Assembly (NCBI GenBank): GCA_035310145.1
Contig: DATGEL010000101.1
Coordinates: 1 to 37,241, forward strand
Length of the DNA: 37,241 bases
Source of the DNA: Dehalococcoidia bacterium
GTDB taxonomy: Bacteria; Chloroflexota; Dehalococcoidia; CAUJGQ01
Direction: 5' to 3'
Shown: one piece after another, positions 1-8,079 of the stretch
Position numbering within the stretch: the first letter of the stretch is position 1
Layout of the letters: each line of letters opens with the position of its first letter
The notes under the pieces: model-generated
What the model saw: only the letters and a program-made list of their open reading frames with translations
Databases searched by the model: none
Told to the model about the DNA's origin: nothing
Translations under genes and position numbers: made by a program

Positions 1-1
1 C

Positions 2-610
<609 letters not shown>

Positions 611-619
611 TGCAGGGCG

Positions 620-862
620 GTCGGCCCTTACCCCCTCTCCCTCTCCCAATCCTGGGAGAGGGAGAGGGGCGATCCTGGGGAGGAAGTTCCGCTGCGGTGT
701 CGGGTTGGCAAGGGGTGGTAGGGGCGCACGGCGTGCGCCCTTCGCGCCGCAAGGCGCGAGCAGCAACGATCGGCCAGTCCAACACCATTCCGGATCGCCC
801 GTCGCCGGATTGCCCCTCTCTCCCAATCCTGGGAGAGAGGGGAAGGGGGAGTGAGGGCCGAC
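620..862. repeat. Composite palindromic element, type A copy 1
   Basis: This element fills most of the 368-base gap between dnaK and dnaJ, where I see no gene. The ends are imperfect terminal inverted repeats of about 50 bases (GTCGGCCCTTACC on the left; GTGAGGGCCGAC on the right). Each end holds its own hairpin: 17-bp perfect arms at 632-648/653-669 with loop ATCC, and 13-bp arms at 813-825/830-842 with the same loop. Two GC stems lie between them: 722-729/733-740 and 742-748/753-759 (loop GCAA). Copies with the same order of parts lie at 7804-8072 and, reversed, at 27492-27755. It resembles a non-autonomous MITE or REP-type element. It could also attenuate transcription between dnaK and dnaJ, but no T-tract follows. 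Confidence 0.8.
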
Positions 863-978
863 AACCCCCGATCCGACACTGATCAGGGCGGACCCGGTAG
901 AATGGAAGCAGCGGCCTCCCGCGGGCCGTTCTTTGCGCAGGACTCGCAGCGCGCAGCGGCAGGGCAGACAGGACGCAG

Positions 979-2097
979 ATGGCCACACAGCAGCAGGACT
1001 ACTACGACGTGCTCGGCGTGCCGCGCACGGCCAGCCCGGAAGAGATCAAGAAGGCCTTCCGCAAGCTGGCGATGCAGTACCATCCCGACCGCAATAAGGA
1101 TCACGGGGCGGAGGAGCGCTTCAAAGAGGTCAACGAGGCGTTCGAGATCCTCTCCGATCCGGAGAAGCGCGCCGCCTACGACCGCTTCGGCCGGGCCGGC
1201 GTGGGCCAGCAGCCGGGCGGCGGCTTCGAGGGCTTCAGCAATTTCGGCGGCTTCGGCGACATCTTCGACGCCTTCTTCGGCGGCGCCACCCGCCAGCGGC
1301 GCGGCCCGCAGCGCGGCGCCGACCTGCGCTACAACTTGACCCTGACCTTCGAAGAGGCGATCTTCGGCGCGGAGAAGGAGATCGAGGTCAGCCGCACCGA
1401 GCAGTGCGCCTTCTGCGGCGGCATCGGCGCCGAACCGGGCAGCAAGCCCGAACGCTGCCCCAGCTGCAACGGCAGCGGCGAGGTGCGCCGCGTGCAGCAG
1501 AGCATCTTCGGCCAGTTCGTCAACGTCACCGCCTGCGACCGCTGCCACGGCGAGGGGCGCGTGGTCACCAACCCCTGCCAGAAGTGCCGCGGCACGGGCC
1601 GCGAGCGCAAGTCGCGCAAGCTGCAGGTGCGCGTGCCCCCGGGCGTGGACAACGGCCAGCAGCTGCGTCTCTCCGGCGAGGGTGAGGCGGGCGCGCAGGG
1701 CGGCCCGGCCGGCAATCTCTACGTGCTGATGCAGGTGCAGCCGCACGAGATCTTCAAGCGCGACGAGGACGATATCATCCTCGACCTGCCGATCAACGTC
1801 GCCCAGGCGGCGCTGGGCGACGAGTTGACGATTCCCACAATCGACGGTACGACGCCACTGAGGGTTCCCGCCGGCACGCAGTCGGGCCGCATCTTCGAGC
1901 TGAAGGACAGAGGCGTGCCGCATCTGCGCGGCGGCGGCCGCGGCAGCCAGGTGGTGCGTGTGCGCGTGGTCACGCCCACCAACCTCAGCAGAGAGCAGCA
2001 GCGGCTCTTCCGCGAGCTGGCCCAAAGCCTGGGCGAAGCGACGATGCCGCACGAAGAGAAGGGCTTCTTCGACCGCATCAAGGACGCCTTCGGCTGA
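979..2097 (+). CDS. dnaJ: Chaperone DnaJ (Hsp40, class A)
   Basis: The 372-residue protein is the J-domain co-chaperone that delivers clients to DnaK and stimulates its ATPase. The J domain (residues 6-75) carries the HPD motif in YHPDRNKD. A Gly/Phe-rich linker follows (about 75-110: [15 protein letters not shown]). The zinc-binding region has four CxxCxGxG repeats, [24 protein letters not shown] and CQKCRGTG, with all eight cysteines present. The C-terminal substrate-binding domains complete a normal length for class A DnaJ. The ATG at 979 begins [14 protein letters not shown], the usual DnaJ start. The order dnaK-dnaJ-prmA on one strand points to a heat-shock operon, though the gap before dnaJ holds a large palindromic element. 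Confidence 0.98.
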   Translation: MATQQQDYYDVLGVPRTASPEEIKKAFRKLAMQYHPDRNKDHGAEERFKEVNEAFEILSDPEKRAAYDRFGRAGVGQQPGGGFEGFSNFGGFGDIFDAFFGGATRQRRGPQRGADLRYNLTLTFEEAIFGAEKEIEVSRTEQCAFCGGIGAEPGSKPERCPSCNGSGEVRRVQQSIFGQFVNVTACDRCHGEGRVVTNPCQKCRGTGRERKSRKLQVRVPPGVDNGQQLRLSGEGEAGAQGGPAGNLYVLMQVQPHEIFKRDEDDIILDLPINVAQAALGDELTIPTIDGTTPLRVPAGTQSGRIFELKDRGVPHLRGGGRGSQVVRVRVVTPTNLSREQQRLFRELAQSLGEATMPHEEKGFFDRIKDAFG

Positions 2098-2098
2098 T

Positions 2099-2288
2099 CG
2101 GCCCGCATCCCCTTCCCCTTCTCCCAATCGTTCACATCGCGCGGAGCGCGATATCGGATGGAGAAGGGGCGATCCGGTGCCCGGTGCTCCGGCCGGTTTG
2201 CGGTTAACCGAACGTTCCCCCGATTCAGAAGTCCAGAACTCCCCTCGCCCAGGATTGGGACCGTGAGATTGACCGGGGGTGAGGGCCG
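2099..2288 (+). repeat. Palindromic intergenic element ending at the prmA start codon
   Basis: The dnaJ-prmA gap is occupied by a relative of the C/T-rich palindromic elements. The outer arms CCCCTTCTCC (2115-2124) and GGAGAAGGGG (2160-2169) enclose a 7-bp stem ATCGCGC-GGA-GCGCGAT (2136-2152). The right edge reads GGGGGTGAGGGCCG and runs directly into the ATG of prmA at 2289. The same TGAGGGCCGA edge is seen in the copies at 620-862 and 27492-27755. The purine tract is the only plausible ribosome binding site for prmA, so the repeat seems to provide it. Confidence 0.7.
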
Positions 2289-3194
2289 ATGGACTGGCTC
2301 GAACTCTCCGCCGAGGCCGCCACTGAGCAGGTCGAGGCGTTGTACACGGCTCTGGGCGACATCGCGGGCGGCGCCAGCATCGAAGAGCCGATCGTGCCGC
2401 TGGGACCGGAAGAGGGCGTGCGCCGCGAGCCGTGGCGGCCCACTATTGTGCGCATCTATCTGCCCCGCGACGCGCACCTCGAGGAACGCCGCGCCGCTGC
2501 CGGTGCCGCCGTCGCGGCGCTGCCCTTCGCGGTCGAGCTGCGCGAGCGCACAGTCCATGAAGAGGACTGGGCCAACGCCTGGAAAGAGTTCTTCCAGGTC
2601 GAGCGCATCGGCCGGCGGCTGGTGGTGCGGCCGTCGTGGCGCGCGTACGCGGCGCAGCCCGGCGACGTCGTGCTCGATCTCGATCCGGGCATGGCCTTCG
2701 GCACCGGCCAGCACGAGACGACGCGCATGTGCCTGCTCGCCGTCGAAGAGCTGACGCGGCCCGTCATGCATGTGCTGGACGTGGGCTGCGGCTCCGGCAT
2801 CCTCGGCATCGCTGCCGCGCTGCTCGGCGCCGGCGATGTCGTGGCCGTCGACACGGAGCCGGTCGCGGTCGAGGCGACGGCAGAGAACGCCCGGCGCAAC
2901 GGCGTGCAGGACCGCCTGCGCGTGGCCGAAGGCAGCCTGGACGAACGCTGGCCCTTCGTGGGGGGGCCGTCTGCCGACTTCGACCTCGCGCTCGCCAACA
3001 TCCACGCCGCGGCGGCGATCGCGCTGGCGCCCAACCTGTTCGCGGCGCTGCGCCCGAGCGGCGCGCTCGTCGCCTCCGGCATCATCGCCGAGCGGCTGGA
3101 CGCCGTGCTCGTGGCGCTTGCTGCCGCCGGCTTCGCGTCGCCCGACGTTCGCGCCGCCGGCGACTGGCGTACAGTAGTCGCGCGGCGGCCGTGA
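2289..3194 (+). CDS. prmA: Ribosomal protein L11 methyltransferase PrmA
   Basis: The 301-residue SAM-dependent methyltransferase is predicted to trimethylate ribosomal protein L11. An N-terminal substrate-recognition domain (about 1-95) ends with the family signature EEDWANAWKEFF. The segment DPGMAFGTGQHETT is the PrmA linker signature (usually DPGLAFGTGTHxTT). The Rossmann-fold SAM site LDVGCGSGILGIAA follows, and LALANIHA corresponds to the ANILA motif of the catalytic pocket. Length is normal. Position after dnaK-dnaJ matches a gene order common in Gram-positive bacteria and Chloroflexota. The start codon sits at the edge of a palindromic repeat that carries the candidate ribosome binding site. 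Confidence 0.95.
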   Translation: MDWLELSAEAATEQVEALYTALGDIAGGASIEEPIVPLGPEEGVRREPWRPTIVRIYLPRDAHLEERRAAAGAAVAALPFAVELRERTVHEEDWANAWKEFFQVERIGRRLVVRPSWRAYAAQPGDVVLDLDPGMAFGTGQHETTRMCLLAVEELTRPVMHVLDVGCGSGILGIAAALLGAGDVVAVDTEPVAVEATAENARRNGVQDRLRVAEGSLDERWPFVGGPSADFDLALANIHAAAAIALAPNLFAALRPSGALVASGIIAERLDAVLVALAAAGFASPDVRAAGDWRTVVARRP

Positions 3195-3224
3195 TCGGTC
3201 GCCCCTCCCGCAGCGGAGCCGCGA

Positions 3225-3929
3225 GTGAACGACGACGAACTGCTGCGCATCGGCGCGGACACGAGCTTCACCTACGACACCCGCGGCCGCATGTTGCTCA
3301 GCAACGAGCCCCGCGTGCAGGAGCGCCGTCCCGCGCCGCGTCTCGTCCTCGGCTGGACAACGACCGCGTACGTGCTGCGCCTCAGCGCCACCGTGCCTGA
3401 CGATCTGGCGCAGCGGCTGAGCGAGATCATTGAGCGCCAGCCGCCTGCGGGCGATCTGCGCACCACGCCGGCCGCCTCGGTGGCGCTTCGAGCGGCGCTG
3501 GAAGCGCACGCGCCGATCACCGGCGAGAGGCGCGGCCCTGCTTATCGCTTCCCCGCGTCTATCGGGCCGTTGGGGGATGCTATCCGCATCACGGCGTCTA
3601 ATCGCCAAATTGCGCGCGACACGTTCCCCTGGCTCTACGACGAGTACGCCGGCTGGCGGCCGTGTTTCGCCGTGGTGCGCGATGGGGCGGCGGTCTCGGT
3701 CTGCTTCAGCTCACGCATCGGCACGCGGGCGTGCGCAGCCGGCGTTGAAACCCTGCCGGAGTTCCGCGGCCACGGCTACGCCGCCGCCGTCACCGCCGCC
3801 TGGGGAACCGCCGTGCGGCAGGCGGGGCTGCTCCCGCTCTACAGCACGGCGTGGGACAACCTCGCCTCGCAGGCCGTCGCCGGGAAGCTGGGGCTGACCA
3901 TGTTCGCGGCAAACGTGAGTTGGGCGTGA
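3225..3929 (+). CDS. GNAT-family N-acetyltransferase
   Basis: The protein has 234 residues and uses a GTG start at 3225, preceded by CGGAG about 8 bases upstream. The C-terminal half is a GNAT domain: ETLPEFRGHGYAAAV is the acetyl-CoA pyrophosphate-binding motif A (R/Q-x-x-G-x-G/A type), followed by STAWDNLASQAVAGKLGL, the motif-B helix region seen in FR47-like members. The N-terminal 120 residues match no family I recognise. Such enzymes move an acetyl group from acetyl-CoA to an amine; the substrate cannot be inferred. The stop lies 7 bases before the next ATG, so it is probably co-transcribed with the APH-fold gene. Confidence 0.82.
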   Translation: MNDDELLRIGADTSFTYDTRGRMLLSNEPRVQERRPAPRLVLGWTTTAYVLRLSATVPDDLAQRLSEIIERQPPAGDLRTTPAASVALRAALEAHAPITGERRGPAYRFPASIGPLGDAIRITASNRQIARDTFPWLYDEYAGWRPCFAVVRDGAAVSVCFSSRIGTRACAAGVETLPEFRGHGYAAAVTAAWGTAVRQAGLLPLYSTAWDNLASQAVAGKLGLTMFAANVSWA

Positions 3930-3936
3930 GCCTCGC

Positions 3937-5082
3937 ATGGTGAATGTGCCCGAGCCCGCCAGAGAACTCCTCTCCGCCCGGCTGCCGGCAGCCGTCCGGG
4001 ACGCGCTCGGGGAGCCAACCGCGGCGTTGGGCACGTGGGACGTGGTGCCGCTGAAGGGCAGCCTCGCGACCCTCACAAGCGCACGGTCGGTATTCCGCGT
4101 ACGCGGGACCGCCCGCACAGGCTCTACGACGCGGCCTTGGAGCCTGGTGCTCAAGGTGCTTGCCCCGACGCCGAGTCAGGATGACCCGGCCCGCGCCGAC
4201 TACTGGCGTCGGGAACAGGCTCTGTACGGCAAGGATGTCCTCACCGCCCTTCCCGCAGGACTGCGAGCACCCCGGTGTTACCGGTGTGATGATCTGAATG
4301 GGGTCGTCTGGCTGTGGCTGGAGCCTGTCCATGACAGCTCCGAGCGTCCGTGGAACCTCGCGCGCTGGGCAGGAGTGGCGCGGCAACTCGGACAGTTCAA
4401 CGGCGCCTATCTCGCCGGCTGGCCCCTCCCGCAGGCGCCGTCGCTCGGGGGCCGGCGGCTGCGCACCTGGTTAGAACGGCATCGCCCGCTGGTCGCCCGG
4501 ATTGCTGCTGCCCCCGACAACCCTGCCGTTCGTCGCTGGTGGCCCCGCTCAGTGGTGACCGGCCTGCTCCAGCTGTGGGAAGAACGCAACGTGTTCTGCG
4601 ACGCGTTGGAGCGCCTGCCCCAGACGTTCTGCCATGGCGACGCGATTCCGCGGAATCTCCTCACCCGGCGCGCCACGGACGGCTCGGCCGAGACGGTCGC
4701 CATCGACTGGGAGTACGCCGGCTGCTACGCGGCCGGAGAAGAGATCGGGCAGTCGCTCTCAGTCGCCGCGGCGTTCTTCGACGTGGAGCCGGCCGACCTG
4801 CCGATGCTCGATGAAACGCTCCTTATCAACTATCTCCAGGGATTGCGCGACGCCGGCTGGCGCGGCAACACGTTACACGTGCAGTTCGCGTACAAAGCCC
4901 ATGCAGCCCTTCGCAATGCCTTCAATGCCGTGGGCACAACCGTCCCAAACAGTGCAGCGCAGGCAGCGGCGCGTCATGTCTACGGCCGAAGTTGGGAGGA
5001 GCTGGCAGAGCGTCGCGCCGCGGTACGTCCATTTCTGCTCGAGTGCGCGGCGTCGGCCCGGCGCTGCCTGCAATCGTTGTGA
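3937..5082 (+). CDS. APH-fold phosphotransferase family protein
   Basis: The 381-residue protein has the aminoglycoside phosphotransferase/choline-kinase fold. The catalytic loop HGDAIPRN contains H233, D235 (catalytic Asp) and N240, and IDWEYAG supplies the metal-binding D257. An N-lobe lysine candidate is in LVLKVL. These residues indicate an ATP-dependent small-molecule kinase. The fold covers antibiotic, choline, homoserine, ecdysteroid and sugar kinases, so a resistance role is not implied. The start is 7 bases after the GNAT stop. Its 3' end faces the oxidoreductase gene on the other strand across 131 bases, where I see no clear terminator. Confidence 0.82.
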   Translation: MVNVPEPARELLSARLPAAVRDALGEPTAALGTWDVVPLKGSLATLTSARSVFRVRGTARTGSTTRPWSLVLKVLAPTPSQDDPARADYWRREQALYGKDVLTALPAGLRAPRCYRCDDLNGVVWLWLEPVHDSSERPWNLARWAGVARQLGQFNGAYLAGWPLPQAPSLGGRRLRTWLERHRPLVARIAAAPDNPAVRRWWPRSVVTGLLQLWEERNVFCDALERLPQTFCHGDAIPRNLLTRRATDGSAETVAIDWEYAGCYAAGEEIGQSLSVAAAFFDVEPADLPMLDETLLINYLQGLRDAGWRGNTLHVQFAYKAHAALRNAFNAVGTTVPNSAAQAAARHVYGRSWEELAERRAAVRPFLLECAASARRCLQSL

Positions 5083-5213
5083 AGCGCGAAGCTCCGAGGC
5101 GCTAAAGCGGTACGAGCCGGTCGCGCCGAGTCTCGCAGGCAGGCGTGGCGGACCACTACGCCTCCAACACCCGTTCACGAGGGTGGCCGCCGTGCGGTCA
5201 CGCCACGGCTGGC

Positions 5214-6470
5214 TCAGTCCGCCGGCGCCGCCGCAAGCCCTGCCGCACGCTCGGCGGCGGCGACGCGCTGCTGGCTGACCTGCGGCGTCCAGTGGTCGGG
5301 GTACTCGGCCCAGACGTCGCGCAGGTGCGGAATCACCTCTTTGGCGAAGAGATAGGTGTTCTTGCGCGCCGTCTCCTCGCTCAGGTTGCCAATGTGCGGC
5401 GTGGCGATGATCTGACCCACGCGCAGCTCTTTCACCATTTCGCGCATGCGCTGGCGCACGGTGGCCGGGCTGCCGGCGATGATGAAGCCCTTCTCGTCGT
5501 ACTCTTTAAAACTCAGCTCGCCCTTGTACGCCCTCTCGCGGTCGGGGTTCGCCTGCGCCCGCTCCAGCTCCCAGGCCATCGACTTCGGGCTGCGATAGCC
5601 CGGCGCGCTGGTGAAGCCGCGCGAGACGCGGTTGGTGAAGCGGTAGAAGTAGCGCACCGCATCGTAATAGTCCTGCTCCGCCTGCGCGTCCGTTTCAGAG
5701 ACGCAGACGATCTGGGTGAAGGCCATGCGATGCGGGTTCATGTTGCCGTTGTGATCGGCGACGTAGTTCCAGTACTCGTCCACCACGGGCTTGGCCGAGC
5801 GCATGCCGGAGAAGGAGAGATGGCCGTAGCAGTAGTCGTGCTCCAGGACCAGGTCCCAGGTCTCGATGCTGCCGCTGCACGGCACCCAGATCGGCGGCAG
5901 CGGCTTCTGCACCGGCCGCGGCCAGGGGTTCACGTAGCGCAGCTTGGTGTACTTGCCGTTGAAGGCGAACGGCTGCTCCGCCTGCCAGGCCCGCAGGATC
6001 AGCTCGCGCGCCTCGGCGAAGCGCGGGCGCAGCTCGGCCGGCGGCACGCCGTAGGAGTAGACCGAGTCCATCGCCGTGCCGTAGACGAAGCCGGCGATCA
6101 GCCTGCCTTCCGAGAGGCAGTCGAGGTACGCCATCTCCTCGGCCACGCGCGTGGGCGGGTTGTAGAGCGCCAGGCTGTCGCCGATCACGAGGATCGCCGC
6201 GTTCTTCGTGTTCTTGGCAAGCGAGGCGGCGAGCAAATTTGGCGAAGGCGTCATCGCGCCCGCCGTCTGGTGGTGCTCGTTCACGGCCAGCCCGTCGAAG
6301 CCGACCTCGTCGGCGTACTCCATCAAGTCCAAAAACATGCGGTACATCTGCCCGGCCTTGCGTCCGTCAAGCAGTTGCGGCGGCGGCGTCACCCAGGCCG
6401 TCGGGTAGCTGCGGTCGAAGTCGGCGGGCAGGTGGGGATAGGTGACCTCGGCAAACCAGTGGAACTTCAT
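5214..6470 (-). CDS. LLM-class (luciferase-like) flavin-dependent oxidoreductase
   Basis: The 418-residue protein is in the bacterial luciferase-like family (PF00296), TIM-barrel monooxygenases using reduced FMN or F420. Family marks are the start MKFHWFAEVTYPHLP, AVNEHHQT, the strand AAILVIGDSLAL and SEGRLIAGFVYGTA. The frame stays open to 6566, but the ATG at 6470 has the sequence CAGGGGC just upstream and gives the standard N-terminus, so I chose it. The C-terminal part (about 290-400) includes the helical insertion typical of the family. It is divergent from a second family member starting at 6715, and both probably act in the same oxidative pathway. The substrate is unknown. Confidence 0.9.
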   Translation of the reverse strand: MKFHWFAEVTYPHLPADFDRSYPTAWVTPPPQLLDGRKAGQMYRMFLDLMEYADEVGFDGLAVNEHHQTAGAMTPSPNLLAASLAKNTKNAAILVIGDSLALYNPPTRVAEEMAYLDCLSEGRLIAGFVYGTAMDSVYSYGVPPAELRPRFAEARELILRAWQAEQPFAFNGKYTKLRYVNPWPRPVQKPLPPIWVPCSGSIETWDLVLEHDYCYGHLSFSGMRSAKPVVDEYWNYVADHNGNMNPHRMAFTQIVCVSETDAQAEQDYYDAVRYFYRFTNRVSRGFTSAPGYRSPKSMAWELERAQANPDRERAYKGELSFKEYDEKGFIIAGSPATVRQRMREMVKELRVGQIIATPHIGNLSEETARKNTYLFAKEVIPHLRDVWAEYPDHWTPQVSQQRVAAAERAAGLAAAPAD

Positions 6471-6634
6471 GCTGCGCCCCTGTACGCGGCAGGCACTCGG
6501 CAGCCGGCCGTTTCGGCTCGTTCTCGCTGCGATGATACCGGTCGGGCGCCGCAAATGTACAGGCACGGCTGTTGTGATTCAGTGCTTCTCACGGCCCACC
6601 ATTTGCGAATCTCAGCGAATTACCCCCTGATGAA

Positions 6635-6663
6635 TTGACTTTCTCTCGCGTCGTGGGTAGGCT
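6635..6663 (+). promoter_or_regulatory. Candidate sigma70-type promoter for the 6715 gene
   Basis: In the 244-base divergent region, TTGACT (6635-6640) and TAGGCT (6658-6663) are separated by 17 bases and lie about 50 bases before the ATG at 6715. The stretch around 6600-6640 is richer in A/T than the flanking genes. A ribosome binding site, GAGAGGA, precedes the ATG. The call rests on sequence match alone. Confidence 0.5.
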
Positions 6664-6714
6664 ACGGCTGGTTTCACGGCGACGCCCGGCGCCGGCCGGC
6701 GAGAGAGGACCGCC

Positions 6715-7839
6715 ATGAAGTTCGGCCTGTTCTACGAGCTGATCGCCCTGCGCCCGCACGACGAGGAGGCGGTGCAACGCGCCTACTGGCAGGCGCTCGA
6801 GCAGATCCAGTACGCCGAGCAGATGGGCTTCGAGTACGTCTGGGAGACCGAGCACCACTTCACCGAGAAGTTCTCCTACTCTTCCGCGCCCGAGCTGTTC
6901 CTCACCGCCGCCGCGGCTCGCACCTCGAAGATCCGCCTGGGCCACGGCGTGGTGCTGCTGACGATGAACCACCCCGTGCGCGCGGCCGAACGCGCCGCCG
7001 TGCTCGATCTGCTCTCCAACGGCCGGCTGGAGTTCGGCACCGGCCGCGGCACCTCTGAGGCGGAGCTGGGCGGCTTCAACATCGACCCCGAGATCTCGCG
7101 CGACATGTGGGAAGAGGCGCTGCACATCATTCCCAGGATGTGGACACAGGACAGCTTCGAGCACCACGGCCGCTTCTGGGAGGTGCCGCCGCGCAACGTG
7201 CTGCCCAAGCCCGTGCAGAAGCCGCACCCGCCGCTCTGGGTCTCGGGCGTCAGCCCGCAGACCTTCGAGATCGCCGCCGACAAGGGGCTGGGCGTACTCT
7301 CCTTCTCGCTCAGCGCGCCGGGACAGTCGGAGAAGGCGGTGGCGATGTACAAGCAGCGGATCAAGAACGCCGAGCCGGCCGGCAGCTTCGTCAACAACAA
7401 CGTCGCCGCCTTCACCGTCACGCTCTGCCTGGAAGACGACGCCGAGGCGAAGCAGGTGGGCGGCTTCGCGGCCGGCGCCTACAAGATGGGGGCGCAGTCG
7501 CTTTACGGCAAGTGGGCGAAGGCCGAGGGCGCCTGGCGCGCCTGGTACGGCCGCGACTACTTTACCGAGGTGGAGACGCCGGCCGACGAGATCGACGCGA
7601 TGGTGAACGACGCCGTCGTCTGCATCGGCGACCCCCAGCGCTGCATCAACGTGATCAAGCACTGGGAAGAGATCGGCGTGGACCAGATCATGTGCCTGAT
7701 GCAGGCGGGCCGCATTCCGCACGAGAAGGTGATGGAGTCGCTGCGCCTCTTCGGCGAGCACATCATCCCCTACTTCAAGAAGCGGGCCGGCGAGGAGGGT
7801 GGCCCTCATAGCCCCCTTCCCCTTCTCTCCCATACATAA
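6715..7839 (+). CDS. LLM-class (luciferase-like) flavin-dependent oxidoreductase
   Basis: The 374-residue luciferase-like monooxygenase starts MKFGLFYELIALRPHDEE. It contains ETEHHFTEKFSYSSAPE, the strand IRLGHGVVLLTMNHPVRAAE, and the family segment LLSNGRLEFGTGRGTSEAE, where the flavin phosphate is usually bound. The reaction is likely oxygenation of an organic substrate using reduced flavin from a partner reductase. No reductase gene is visible nearby. The last 17 residues or so (GGPHSPLPLLSHT at the end) are encoded by the palindromic element that begins at about 7804, so the original stop may have been lost. It is divergent from the family member at 5214-6470. Confidence 0.9.
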   Translation: MKFGLFYELIALRPHDEEAVQRAYWQALEQIQYAEQMGFEYVWETEHHFTEKFSYSSAPELFLTAAAARTSKIRLGHGVVLLTMNHPVRAAERAAVLDLLSNGRLEFGTGRGTSEAELGGFNIDPEISRDMWEEALHIIPRMWTQDSFEHHGRFWEVPPRNVLPKPVQKPHPPLWVSGVSPQTFEIAADKGLGVLSFSLSAPGQSEKAVAMYKQRIKNAEPAGSFVNNNVAAFTVTLCLEDDAEAKQVGGFAAGAYKMGAQSLYGKWAKAEGAWRAWYGRDYFTEVETPADEIDAMVNDAVVCIGDPQRCINVIKHWEEIGVDQIMCLMQAGRIPHEKVMESLRLFGEHIIPYFKKRAGEEGGPHSPLPLLSHT

Positions 7840-8072
7840 CCGGGTTGAGACCGCGACGGGCTGAGTGCTGAAGGGGAGAGAAGGGGCGATCGTGGGGTGT
7901 TGGCGCTGAGTTGGGTTGGGCTCCCAAAGATTGGCAGGGGCGGTTCGTGAACCGCCCGTCGCGGCACAGCCGCGACCAGTAGCGCGCCGCTGCATCGGAA
8001 TCGCCTGAATCCTCCAACCCAGGATCGCCCCTTTCTCCCATCGCGATGGGAGAAAGGGGAAGGGGATAGGGG
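7804..8072. repeat. Composite palindromic element, type A copy 2
   Basis: This element lies between the LLM oxidoreductase and the acyl-CoA dehydrogenase. Its left hairpin has perfect 12-bp arms at 7819-7830/7875-7886. The right end is a perfect 32-base palindrome at 8028-8059 with no loop. Two GC stems lie between: 7938-7946/7949-7957 and 7958-7965/7969-7976. The order of parts equals that of the copy at 620-862, although the stem sequences differ. The left end lies inside the upstream coding sequence (stop at 7839). The right edge, GGGAAGGGGATAGGGGCC, ends 7 bases before the ATG at 8080 and includes its candidate ribosome binding site. Confidence 0.8.
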
Positions 8073-8079
8073 CCAGCTC

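Noticed and set aside
632-669. Classical Rho-independent terminator after dnaK
   Set aside because: The stem is strong but is followed by CGATCCTGGG and not a T-tract; the same hairpin also lies directly before start codons elsewhere.
620-862. CRISPR array or phage remnant as explanation of the repeats
   Set aside because: The units are palindromic, irregularly spaced and not separated by equal spacers; no cas, integrase or phage genes are present.
1719-3608. Long open frame on the minus strand across dnaJ and prmA
   Set aside because: It is antisense to two clear genes and its translation has no family features; high GC content makes such shadow frames long.
3225-5082. Aminoglycoside resistance pair (acetyltransferase plus phosphotransferase)
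   Set aside because: Both folds cover many non-resistance enzymes, and nothing mobile or resistance-specific is visible around them.
5145-6638. Plus-strand open frame of 497 codons
   Set aside because: It is the reverse shadow of the LLM oxidoreductase, which has full family motifs; the shadow is His/Arg/Val-rich with none.
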